Shown one piece after another: positions 9,065-15,658 of a stretch of DNA of 34,887 nucleotides; the stretch's first letter is position 1; each line of letters starts with the position of its first letter. The stretch spans positions 1 through 34,887 of the forward strand of contig DFYJ01000144.1 of NCBI GenBank assembly GCA_002383325.1. The letters run 5' to 3'. The position numbers and the translations under genes are program-made. The notes below the pieces were generated by a model. The model was given only the letters and a program-made list of their open reading frames with translations, was not told the DNA's origin and ran no database searches. This stretch comes from Candidatus Aminicenantes bacterium UBA4085. GTDB lineage: Bacteria; Acidobacteriota; Aminicenantia; Aminicenantales; UBA4085.

Positions 9065-9113
9065 ATTATATCCACCCCCCCAGCCTTGGCAACCGGCCCA
9101 TTTCGGCTACGAT
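9065..9113. promoter_or_regulatory. Overlapping divergent promoters for the symporter and the DUF302 gene
   Basis: On the minus strand TTGCCA (9092-9087) and a perfect TATAAT (9070-9065) are 16 bases apart. On the plus strand TTGGCA (9086-9091) and TACGAT (9108-9113) are 16 bases apart. The two -35 elements are the same palindromic-looking block (TTGGCAA), so the two promoters occupy one DNA site. Confidence 0.5.
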
Positions 9114-9146
9114 AGAGAGGCCGCCCCGGGCGCAGGAGGATAGGAC

Positions 9147-9533
9147 ATGGAAGAGCTCGATTACACCGTGACATCCGCAAAGCCGTTCGACCAGGCCGTC
9201 GAAGCGGTCCTGGAGGAAGCTAAGCGGCAGGGTTTCGGCGTCCTCCATATCCACGACGTCCAGGCCACCCTGGCGGCCAAGGGCTTCGCCCGCGGACCGC
9301 TCAAGATCATCGAGGTCTGTCACCCCAAGCACGCTTTCGAGGTCTTGGCCAGGAACCCCAAGATCTCGCTGATGCTGCCCTGCCCGGTCAGCGTCTACGA
9401 AGAGGCCGGGGCGGTCTGCGTCAGCGCCCTCAAGCCCATGCTGATGGGATCGTTCTACCCCGAGGCCGGGATCAAGGCCACGGCCGCGGCTGTCGATTCG
9501 GCCGTACGGGCCATCGTCGATGCGGCCCGCTGA
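9147..9533 (+). CDS. DUF302-domain protein
   Basis: A 128-residue soluble protein without a signal peptide. It matches the DUF302 pattern: an N-terminal FDQAVEAVLEEAKRQGFGVL helix, the LAAKGFARGPLKIIEVCHPKHA segment, then LPCPVSVYEEAGAVCVSALKP. The biochemical role of this family is not known; some members occur with thiol or metal stress genes. AGGAGG lies 7 bases before the ATG. It is divergent from the symporter and does not obviously belong to its pathway. Confidence 0.88.
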   Translation: MEELDYTVTSAKPFDQAVEAVLEEAKRQGFGVLHIHDVQATLAAKGFARGPLKIIEVCHPKHAFEVLARNPKISLMLPCPVSVYEEAGAVCVSALKPMLMGSFYPEAGIKATAAAVDSAVRAIVDAAR

Positions 9534-9608
9534 GGATCTCTCGCCCGGCGCCCGCCCGACCGCCCGACCGTTGTTCCCTCCGCCGGAGGAGGGTGGTATC
9601 ATAAAGAA

Positions 9609-10406
9609 ATGAGCCGCCGACGCCGTTGGATGGTGCCCGCCCTGCTTCTGGCCGTCCTCTCCGCCTGCGCCGCGGCGGGACCGGAACCCGCTCCCCAGGC
9701 CGCGCCCCAGAAGCTGCGCTACGAGATCGTCAAGACTTACCCGCATGACAGAATGGCCTACACCCAGGGCCTCTTGTGGTGGGAAGGCCAGCTCTACGAG
9801 AGCACGGGGCAATGGGGACAATCCAGCCTCCGGCGGGTGGATCTGGAGACGGGCAAGGTCCTGCAGAAGAGCGACCTGGACGCCCGCCTCTTCGGCGAAG
9901 GGCTGGCCTTGATGGGCGGCAAGCTCTACCAGCTGACCTGGGAATCGGGTCTCGGCTTCGTCTACGATCGGGCCACTTTCCGCCGGCTGGCGACGTTCAC
10001 TTACGCCAGCGAGGGCTGGGGGTTAACCGTCCTGGGCACGGACCTGGTCATGAGCGACGGCTCCAGCATCCTGTCCGTCCGCGATCCCGAGACGTTCGCC
10101 GAGCTGCGCCGCATCCGCGTCGCCGACGACGAAGGCCCGGTGGTGATGCTCAATGAGCTGGAGACGATCGACGGCCGCATCTACGCCAACATCTACCAGT
10201 CCGACCGGGTCGTGGTCATCGACCCGGAATCCGGGCGGGTCACTGCCGAGATCGACTTCCGGGGCCTGCTGCCGGCCTCGGAGCGGCGGCCGGACACCGA
10301 CGTCCTGAACGGGATCGCCTGGGACCCCCAAGGCAAGCGGCTCTTCGTCACAGGCAAGTACTGGCCGCGCCTGTATCAGGTCCGGCTGCTCCCCGCCGCC
10401 CGCTGA
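9609..10406 (+). CDS. Glutaminyl-peptide cyclotransferase (beta-propeller type), lipoprotein
   Basis: The 265-residue product turns N-terminal glutamine of peptides into pyroglutamate. It matches the plant/bacterial propeller-type enzyme throughout: AYTQGLLWW, YESTGQWGQSSLR, LFGEGLALMGGKLYQLTW, SEGWGLT, MSDGSS, LNELETIDGRIYANIY and DVLNGIAWD. It is unrelated to the zinc-dependent animal type. The N-terminus (MSRRRRWMVPALLLAVLSAC) is a lipoprotein signal with lipobox LSAC, placing it in the periplasm or on a membrane surface. No good ribosome site precedes the ATG, but TATCAT at 9597-9602 ends 6 bases before it, so the mRNA may be leaderless. The gene appears to be transcribed alone. Confidence 0.9.
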   Translation: MSRRRRWMVPALLLAVLSACAAAGPEPAPQAAPQKLRYEIVKTYPHDRMAYTQGLLWWEGQLYESTGQWGQSSLRRVDLETGKVLQKSDLDARLFGEGLALMGGKLYQLTWESGLGFVYDRATFRRLATFTYASEGWGLTVLGTDLVMSDGSSILSVRDPETFAELRRIRVADDEGPVVMLNELETIDGRIYANIYQSDRVVVIDPESGRVTAEIDFRGLLPASERRPDTDVLNGIAWDPQGKRLFVTGKYWPRLYQVRLLPAAR

Positions 10407-10423
10407 GACTCCCGAACCGCAAT

Positions 10424-10451
10424 TAGGGGGACACCATACATAACTCCCGAA
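10424..10451 (+). repeat. 28-bp inverted repeat, left copy (REP/MITE-like arm)
   Basis: The 28 bases, beginning TAGGGGGACACCATAC, are perfectly repeated in reverse orientation at 12081-12108. A GGGGACA block followed by CATAC resembles ends and REP units associated with IS200-like (RAYT/Y1) transposases in other genomes. That link is inferred; no transposase gene is present here. Confidence 0.8.
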
Positions 10452-10697
10452 TTATTTCGTCCTCTGTCGAGGACACACAGTCGAGATTCTCGAATCCGGA
10501 TCGCGTTCATGGCAGAACACTATACATATTAGAAGTCCCATAATAGAATGGAGTTGTTTTTCTTGGCTCTACCGCAATATCTCGGGAAATCTTCCGATTA
10601 GATACATCGCTTCTTTTCAGCATCGATTTAGTTTCAGGCTGACTGTGTCCGGACAATTATGGGAGTATTAGTAATTCGCTAATTCGCCGACACGAGA

Positions 10698-10724
10698 GTT
10701 CGGGAACTACTATGGCGTCCTCCC
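10698..10724 (-). repeat. Degenerate inverted copy of the 28-bp repeat
   Basis: The plus strand reads GTTCGGGAACTACTATGG and continues with GCGTCCTCCC. Aligned with the reverse complement of 10424-10451 and allowing one gap, it matches at about 21 of 27 positions. With the left copy it would bound a segment of about 300 bases. Confidence 0.4.
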
Positions 10725-10767
10725 ATCCTAACGGCTCGGAGGGCGGCGAAGGCCCGTCCCGGAGTTA

Positions 10768-10797
10768 TTGACAGGCCGGCGCCGGCGCGGCTAAGAT
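10768..10797 (+). promoter_or_regulatory. Predicted promoter giving a leaderless ydeI-type mRNA
   Basis: A perfect TTGACA (10768-10773) is followed after 18 bases by TAAGAT (10792-10797). The expected start of transcription falls at about 10804-10805, which is the second in-frame ATG of the next gene. The first ATG at 10796 would lie inside the -10 element. Confidence 0.4.
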
Positions 10798-10804
10798 GCG
10801 GGCC

Positions 10805-11383
10805 ATGGAACCCCGGCTTTTCAAGACGGCCGCGGCCTGGCGAGGCTGGCTGGCGCGACATGGCGGCCAAACCAGGGAGATCTGGCTGACCTACTACAAA
10901 AAAGGCTCCGGGAAGACGTCTGTCGCCTACAGCGAGGCGTTGGACGAGGCCCTCTGCTTCGGGTGGATTGACTCGACCATCAACCGTCTCGACGACGAGC
11001 GGTACATGCAGCGCTGGACGCCGCGCAAGCCGACGAGCGTCTGGTCGGCCGCCAACAAAGCCCGCATCCGCCGGCTGACGGCTGAGGGACGCATGGCCGA
11101 GCCCGGGAAGGCAACCGTCCGGATCGCCAAGCGGAACGGCTCCTGGGATAAGCTTAACGATATCGATCGCATCGACCGCGGCGGAGCGGCGCCCGAAGAG
11201 GTTTCGAGGGCCATCGCGGCTCAACCAGAATTGGCCGCGCGCTTCGAAGCCCTCCCGGCATCCAAGAAGAAGATGTTGACCTATTGGATCGCCAGCGCCA
11301 AGCGGCCGGAAACCAAGGCCCGCCGCATCGGCGAGCTGGCCGACATCATCGCCACCGGCCGCACCCCCGGCTTCAAGAAATAG
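10805..11383 (+). CDS. YdeI/OmpD-associated family protein
   Basis: A soluble protein of about 192 residues. Family markers are the N-terminal FKTAAAWRGWLARHG segment, EIWLTYYKKGSGK, YSEALDEALCFGWIDSTIN and YMQRWTPRKPTSVWSAANK, then the C-terminal LPASKKKMLTYWIASAKRPETKARRI. Members are annotated as YdeI/OmpD-associated or bacteriocin-protection proteins; the molecular role is not settled. The start at 10805 is preferred because the likely -10 element covers the in-frame ATG at 10796 and neither ATG has a ribosome site. The stop codon lies within a short inverted repeat at 11378-11410. The gene and the convergent bacterioferritin gene lie between the two copies of the 28-bp repeat. Confidence 0.85.
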   Translation: MEPRLFKTAAAWRGWLARHGGQTREIWLTYYKKGSGKTSVAYSEALDEALCFGWIDSTINRLDDERYMQRWTPRKPTSVWSAANKARIRRLTAEGRMAEPGKATVRIAKRNGSWDKLNDIDRIDRGGAAPEEVSRAIAAQPELAARFEALPASKKKMLTYWIASAKRPETKARRIGELADIIATGRTPGFKK

Positions 11384-11410
11384 GGGTACAGTATACGTAA
11401 TTCCCTATTT
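11378..11410 (+). repeat. Short palindromic repeat (hairpin) covering a stop codon
   Basis: AAATAGGG (11378-11385) and CCCTATTT (11403-11410) are perfect 8-base inverted arms around a 17-base loop that holds GTATAC. The centre, AGGGGTACAGTATACGTAA, resembles the 28-bp repeats at 10424 and 12081 (AGGGGGACACCATACATAA). The TAG stop of the preceding gene is at 11381-11383, inside the left arm. It lies between two convergent genes and could also act as a weak terminator. Confidence 0.65.
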
Positions 11411-11428
11411 CCTCGTCCGGTCCGACCG

Positions 11429-11893
11429 TCAGAACTGATTGGTCAGGAAGATCGGCAGGGTCATCTGGTCGATCTGGCTTTGCAGCGCCTCGATCTGGTC
11501 GATGTGGGTGTCCTCATCCTTGAGGATCTTCTCCAGCAGCTCGCGGGTGGCGAAATCGAGAACCTTGCCGGCCAGCTCGATGGCCTTGTTGTAGGCTTTG
11601 ACGGCTACCATCTCGGCCCCGTGATCGAAAGCCAGCATCTTGGGGATCTCGGCCCCAATGTGCATCGGGTTGAGCTTGGAGACGACGGGCGTCCCCTCCA
11701 GGAACAGGATGCGGCCGATCAGGGACTCGGCGTGCTTCATCTCATCGATGGCCCGTTTCTCGAAGTGCTTGTGGAGCTTTTCGTAGCCCCAGTCGGCGCA
11801 CATCTCGGAATGGACCATGTACTGGCTGACAGCGGTCAGCTCGTCGGCCAGCAAGTCGTTGAGCGTGGCGATCAGCTGGGTGTTTCCCTTCAT
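11429..11893 (-). CDS. bfr: Bacterioferritin
   Basis: A 154-residue, four-helix iron-storage protein that assembles into a 24-subunit shell. It oxidises Fe(II) at a diiron centre and stores Fe(III). All ferroxidase ligands are present at the usual positions: Glu18, Glu51, His54, Glu94, Glu127 and His130. Met52, the residue that binds heme between two subunits, is also present (DEMKHAE), so this is a true bacterioferritin and not a plain ferritin. AAGGAG and GAGGAG sequences lie upstream of the ATG, and a TATAAT sits at 11931-11926. It converges with the ydeI-type gene. No Fur-like box was recognised. Confidence 0.95.
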   Translation of the reverse strand: MKGNTQLIATLNDLLADELTAVSQYMVHSEMCADWGYEKLHKHFEKRAIDEMKHAESLIGRILFLEGTPVVSKLNPMHIGAEIPKMLAFDHGAEMVAVKAYNKAIELAGKVLDFATRELLEKILKDEDTHIDQIEALQSQIDQMTLPIFLTNQF

Positions 11894-11925
11894 GGAACTC
11901 TCCTCTCCTTGAGATTGACGGGATC

Positions 11926-11931
11926 ATTATA
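11926..11931 (-). promoter_or_regulatory. Probable -10 element of bacterioferritin
   Basis: The minus strand carries a perfect TATAAT here, about 32 bases before the ATG. No good -35 hexamer is found 16-18 bases further out, so an activator or another sigma factor may be needed. The adjacent ACTCCCGAA matches part of the 28-bp repeats, so the promoter could lie in a decayed repeat copy. Confidence 0.45.
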
Positions 11932-12080
11932 CTCCCGAAAATTCGTGGCGGCACCATCCTCTCCTCGCTGTTGGCCGACATCCCGATCCGCCCGGCTTCA
12001 CGGGATTTAGCGAGATGATGAAGAAAAGGAGAGCCAAGCGGAGCGTCGCCGAAGGGTGACGGTTAACGTCAACAAAATAG

Positions 12081-12108
12081 TTCGGGAGTTATGTATGGTG
12101 TCCCCCTA
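12081..12108 (-). repeat. 28-bp inverted repeat, right copy
   Basis: This is the exact reverse complement of 10424-10451. It lies in the 247-base gap between bacterioferritin and the APC permease, 33 bases before the permease ATG, and so occupies the -35 region of that gene. Apart from this repeat the gap shows no coding frame or RNA gene that I can support. Confidence 0.8.
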
Positions 12109-12140
12109 TTTATTTGATAGAATGCGCCCGGAGGAAGCGC

Positions 12141-13496
12141 ATGAGTAAGCTCGAAGGCAACCTTTCTCTCTACGGACTGACGATGGTCGCCATCGGGGCC
12201 TGCATCGGCTCCGGCATCTTCCTCAGCCCCTCTCTGGTGGCCGGCTACCTGTCCTCGCCGCTCCTTATTCTCCTGGTCTGGGGCCTGGGCCTCCTGCACG
12301 CCCTGACCGGGTCCCTGACCTTCGCCGAGCTGGGGGCCATGATGCCCAAGGCGGGCGGCCAGTATGCCTACCTCAAGGAGATCTTCGGCCCGCTGACGGC
12401 CTTTCTCTACGCCTGGGTGACTTTCATCGTCATCAACGGCTCCGGCATCGCCGCCCTGTCCCTGACCTTCGCCAAATACACGGCCTTCATCGTCCCCCTG
12501 TCCCACACCGGGACTCTGGTCCTGGGCGCCGCGGTCATCGCCGCCATGGCCGCCGTCAACATCGTCGGGACCCGCTTCTCCGACCTGTCGGCCAAGGTCT
12601 TCACCGGCCTCAAGCTCGGCGGGCTGGCCCTGATCATCGGCGTCGGAGTGATTCTGGGATCCCCGGCCCGGACCGGCTTCCGGCTCGGCCTGCAGTCGGC
12701 TTCTACGGCCGATCCCGGCATCGGCTGGGCCGGGGCCTTCGGCTTGGCCTTCGTCGGCGTCTACTTCTCGGTCGGCGGCTGGCAGCACGCCTCCTACCTG
12801 GCCGGCGAGGCCCGCAACCCCCGCCGCACCGTGCCCCTGGCCATGATCCTGGGGGCGATCGTGGTGGGGCTGGTCTACTGGCTGGCCAACCTGGGGTATC
12901 TCTTCCTTCTTCCGGTGGACCGGATCGCCGCCTCCGGCGGGGTAGCGGCCGAAGCCCTGCAGACCGTCCTCCCGTTCGGCGCCGTCCTGATTTCGATCAT
13001 GATCGCCCTCTCCGCCCTGGGCACGGTCGGCATCTATACCTACTCCGTGCCCCGGATCTTCTACGCCCTGGCCGACGACGGCCTGTTCTTCCCGGCCTTG
13101 GCCCGGGTCCACAAGCGCTTCAAGACACCGGCCAACGCCATTCTCCTGCAGTCGGGATGGGCCATCGTGCTCCTGTTCATCTGGAACACCTTTGCCAACA
13201 TCATCACCTACCTCGTCTTCATGGACGGGATCTTCATGCTGCTGACGGGCATCGGGATCATGAAGCTGCGGCGGACCCGACCGAGCGCCGAGCGACCCTA
13301 TCGCACGCTGGGCTACCCGTTCACTCCTATCCTGTTCATCTTGATGTCGGCCTTCTTCATCGGCGCCACTCTGCTCGAGAAGCCGGTCCAAGCCCTGGCC
13401 GCCAGCGCGGCCTGCCTGCTCGGGCTGCCGTTCTACTTCTACTTCCGGGGCAAGAAGAGGGCCGCTGTCAACAGTCCGACATCATCGGCAGTCTGA
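12141..13496 (+). CDS. APC-family amino acid permease
   Basis: A 451-residue integral membrane protein with about 12 hydrophobic helices. The first helix carries the APC signature GACIGSGIFLSPSLVAGYL, where a broken helix binds the amino acid backbone. Other family features are the FAELGAMMPKAGGQYAYLKEIFGP segment after helix 2 and SVGGWQHASYLAGEARNPRRTVP in the middle. It most resembles the LAT/serine-threonine exchanger-type branch; the substrate cannot be fixed. GGAGGA lies 5 bases before the ATG at 12141. A TGA-TAGAAT extended -10 at 12115-12123 could drive it with a very short leader. Confidence 0.9.
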   Translation: MSKLEGNLSLYGLTMVAIGACIGSGIFLSPSLVAGYLSSPLLILLVWGLGLLHALTGSLTFAELGAMMPKAGGQYAYLKEIFGPLTAFLYAWVTFIVINGSGIAALSLTFAKYTAFIVPLSHTGTLVLGAAVIAAMAAVNIVGTRFSDLSAKVFTGLKLGGLALIIGVGVILGSPARTGFRLGLQSASTADPGIGWAGAFGLAFVGVYFSVGGWQHASYLAGEARNPRRTVPLAMILGAIVVGLVYWLANLGYLFLLPVDRIAASGGVAAEALQTVLPFGAVLISIMIALSALGTVGIYTYSVPRIFYALADDGLFFPALARVHKRFKTPANAILLQSGWAIVLLFIWNTFANIITYLVFMDGIFMLLTGIGIMKLRRTRPSAERPYRTLGYPFTPILFILMSAFFIGATLLEKPVQALAASAACLLGLPFYFYFRGKKRAAVNSPTSSAV

Positions 13497-13503
13497 CAGC
13501 CTA

Positions 13504-13528
13504 GGCCGGGCCATCCCCCTCCCCGGCC
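13504..13528. terminator. Possible bidirectional terminator hairpin between convergent genes
   Basis: GGCCGGG (13504-13510) and CCCGGCC (13522-13528) form a 7-base GC stem with an 11-base loop in the 42-base gap between the APC permease and the GH97 gene. There is no U-tract on either side, so intrinsic termination is only possible, not shown. Confidence 0.4.
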
Positions 13529-13538
13529 CGAAGCCGCT

Positions 13539-15530
13539 CTACTCGGGCATCACCGGGATGATGCGGGCCGCCCAACCGCCGCCCGGAGCCATCCGGATGG
13601 TCATCGACGGGCTTTCCAGGAGGCCCTTCGTCACCTCGCGAAAGTCGTTACCGTCGCGGTCGGCGTTGACGCCGTCCTGGAAGATCGTGGCGGAGTAGCG
13701 GCCCGGACCCAGGAACGACAGGTCCAGCGTCAAGGTCCGTTCCGTACCGTCGGTCATGGCCCCGATATACCAGACTCGGCCGCTGCGCCGGGCCACCACG
13801 ACGTAATCCGCCACCTTGGCATCCAGGACCCGGGTCTCGTCCCAGACTGTCGGCACCTTGGACAGGAAGGCCAGGCAGGAGGGCTCGCGCCGGTAGTTCG
13901 TGGGCGAATCGGCCAGCATCTGGAGCGGGCTCTCGTAGACCACGTACATGGCCAGCTGGTGGCAGCGAGTGCCTTGGCTCATGGGCTTGCCGTAGTGGAT
14001 CTGGAAGTTCTTCGTGCCGCCGTTGATCATGGCCCCCGGGGTGAAGTCCATCGGCCCGGCCAGCATCCGGGTGAAGGGCAAGGTAACGTTGTGCTCGGGG
14101 GTGATGTCGCGGCTCCATTTGGAGTGCTCCAGGCCCATGACGCCCTCGCTGGTCAGGACATTGGGGAAGGTCCGGTACAGCCCGGTCGGTTTGTAGGCGC
14201 CGTGGAAGTCGACCAGCATCCGGCGCTTGGCCGCCTCGGCCGCGACCTTGTAGTAGAAGTCGACGACCGGCTGGTCGTCCCTCTGCATGAAATCGACCTT
14301 GAGCCCCTGGACGCCCCAGCGGCTGAACTGATCCATAGCCTGGTCGAGCTGGGTGTCGAGGGTCTTCCAGACGACCCACAGGATAATCCCGACGTTGCGC
14401 GCCTTGCCGTGGGCCACGATGGCCGGGATGTCCATGCCCGGCTTGACCGTGAGCAGGTCGCCGAGCATATACCAGCCCTCGTCCAGGATGACGTATTCGA
14501 TCCCATTTTCAGCGGCGAAGTCAATGTAGTGCTTGTAGGTCTCGGTGTTGACGCCGGCCCGGAAATCGACGCCCGAGATGTTCCAGTCGTTCCACCAGTC
14601 CCAGGCCACCTTGCCCGGCTTGACCCAGGCAAAGTCGCTGCCGGCCGACTTGGCCAGGCGATAGACCAGGGTGCTCTCGATGAGGTCCCCGTCGCGGCCG
14701 GCGATCATCAGGACCCGCCAGGGGAAGCTCCGCGTCCCGGCCGTCTTAGCCAGGTAGGGCTGGCGGGCCGTCACCACGATGTTGCGGTCGTTGCGGGCCT
14801 CCTCCTTGGCCGGGTAGGCCGGGAAGACACCGACGAGCTTCATCGGGAACTCCGGGGAACGGGCCAGGTAGAGTCCGGCATAGCTCTCCAGGTCGGCCTC
14901 GGTGACGGCCACCTTGGGTCCGCCCTCGACGGCCACCAGGGCCGGGCACGAGGCGAACTTCTTGGCGTCGATGGCGCCGAGGAGCGTCGGCTTGAAGATC
15001 CTCTCCTGGTGGGTCTGGAAGGAGTCCTCCTCCGGCCAGAAGACCATGTGGTTGCCGGTGAAGGTGAACTCGGCTTGTTCCGCGGCCACGGTGATCGGTT
15101 TGGCCATGGAGGTGGCGAAGCGGTAGGCCACCCCGTCCTCGTAGGCCCGGACAATGAAGGCGTAGCCGCCGGCGAACTCCAGCCGCAGCTCGTTGTAGCG
15201 GTCGCGGATCTCAGCCGCCTTCTGCCGGACAAAGGGCTTGATGATATTGTCGACGGAGCGGATCTTGTCGGACTTGACCGTCCCGGCCCGTCCCAGGACG
15301 GTCCCGCCGGCCAGGGTCATGGACACCGCCGAGCGGGCCACTAGGGGCTTGCCCTTGTAGAGGACCTCGTAGGTCAGGGTGTTTCCCGTCGCGACCTTCA
15401 CCTGGATGGTCTTGTCGGGCGAGAGAAGCGAAAAGGCCTTGGCCTTAGCCGCGGGAGCGGCGGCGGCGAGTCCGGCCAGGGCCGCGGCGGCGGCTAGGAG
15501 CGCGAGGGGGCGGACGGCGATTTTTTTCAT
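13539..15530 (-). CDS. Glycoside hydrolase family 97 (alpha-glucosidase/alpha-galactosidase type)
   Basis: This 663-residue secreted enzyme cleaves alpha-linked glucose or galactose. A signal peptide covers about residues 1-30. The N-terminal beta-sandwich (about 35-300) leads into a TIM barrel (WDWWNDWNISGVDFRAG, EYVILDEGWY) and a C-terminal sandwich. GLKVDFMQRDDQ puts an Asp at 413, and Glu468 (MGLEHS) lies 55 residues later. As I recall, the retaining GH97 alpha-galactosidase uses Asp415 and Glu470 with the same spacing, so a retaining enzyme is favoured over the SusB-like inverting type. The start at 15530 is chosen for its signal peptide and the GAGG ribosome site; 46 further upstream codons are open but lack homology. 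Confidence 0.9.
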   Translation of the reverse strand: MKKIAVRPLALLAAAAALAGLAAAAPAAKAKAFSLLSPDKTIQVKVATGNTLTYEVLYKGKPLVARSAVSMTLAGGTVLGRAGTVKSDKIRSVDNIIKPFVRQKAAEIRDRYNELRLEFAGGYAFIVRAYEDGVAYRFATSMAKPITVAAEQAEFTFTGNHMVFWPEEDSFQTHQERIFKPTLLGAIDAKKFASCPALVAVEGGPKVAVTEADLESYAGLYLARSPEFPMKLVGVFPAYPAKEEARNDRNIVVTARQPYLAKTAGTRSFPWRVLMIAGRDGDLIESTLVYRLAKSAGSDFAWVKPGKVAWDWWNDWNISGVDFRAGVNTETYKHYIDFAAENGIEYVILDEGWYMLGDLLTVKPGMDIPAIVAHGKARNVGIILWVVWKTLDTQLDQAMDQFSRWGVQGLKVDFMQRDDQPVVDFYYKVAAEAAKRRMLVDFHGAYKPTGLYRTFPNVLTSEGVMGLEHSKWSRDITPEHNVTLPFTRMLAGPMDFTPGAMINGGTKNFQIHYGKPMSQGTRCHQLAMYVVYESPLQMLADSPTNYRREPSCLAFLSKVPTVWDETRVLDAKVADYVVVARRSGRVWYIGAMTDGTERTLTLDLSFLGPGRYSATIFQDGVNADRDGNDFREVTKGLLESPSMTIRMAPGGGWAARIIPVMPE

Positions 15531-15622
15531 GGGGAACCTCCCGAATCGATCGCCCCGATTCTGCCCGAAAGCCGGCCCGGTTGCAATCCCCGCGACCCGA
15601 CCCGACAACCCGACCCGGCAAA

Positions 15623-15651
15623 TTGCCTTCGGGCCGCCTCCCGTGTTATAA
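15623..15651 (+). promoter_or_regulatory. Predicted promoter for the lipid kinase gene (leaderless)
   Basis: TTGCCT (15623-15628) and TTATAA (15646-15651) are 17 bases apart. The expected transcription start coincides with the ATG at 15659. No Shine-Dalgarno is present between the -10 and the ATG. Confidence 0.4.
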
Positions 15652-15658
15652 GCGGACG

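Larger units (their letters stand above)
10407..10795 (+). other. AT-richer intergenic region, possible decayed small mobile element
   Basis: This 389-base gap has clearly more A+T than the genes around it and no convincing coding frame. It contains one arm of a 28-bp inverted repeat at 10424-10451, a degenerate opposite arm at 10698-10724, and a perfect hairpin GTCCTC-TGTC-GAGGAC at 10459-10474. GGACACACAGTC near 10471 is mirrored imperfectly by GACTGTGTCC near 10641. These features suggest a nonautonomous element of about 300 bases. The right end (10768-10797) holds the promoter of the next gene. Confidence 0.55.

Noticed and set aside
9577..9589. CCTCC-GCC-GGAGG hairpin upstream of the glutaminyl cyclase gene as a riboswitch or translational lock
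   Set aside because: The stem is only five pairs with a three-base loop, and the GGAGGA is about 18 bases from the ATG, too far to be the ribosome site it would hide.
10471..10690. Possible tRNA or small RNA in the AT-richer spacer
   Set aside because: I found no cloverleaf, no TTCGA-containing T-arm with paired stem and no poly-U terminator; the structure fits a repeat remnant better.
12069..13391. Minus-strand frame of 440 codons opposite the APC permease
   Set aside because: The translation is a Gly/Asp/Gln/Glu-rich shadow without domains, while the plus strand encodes a textbook permease with a ribosome site.
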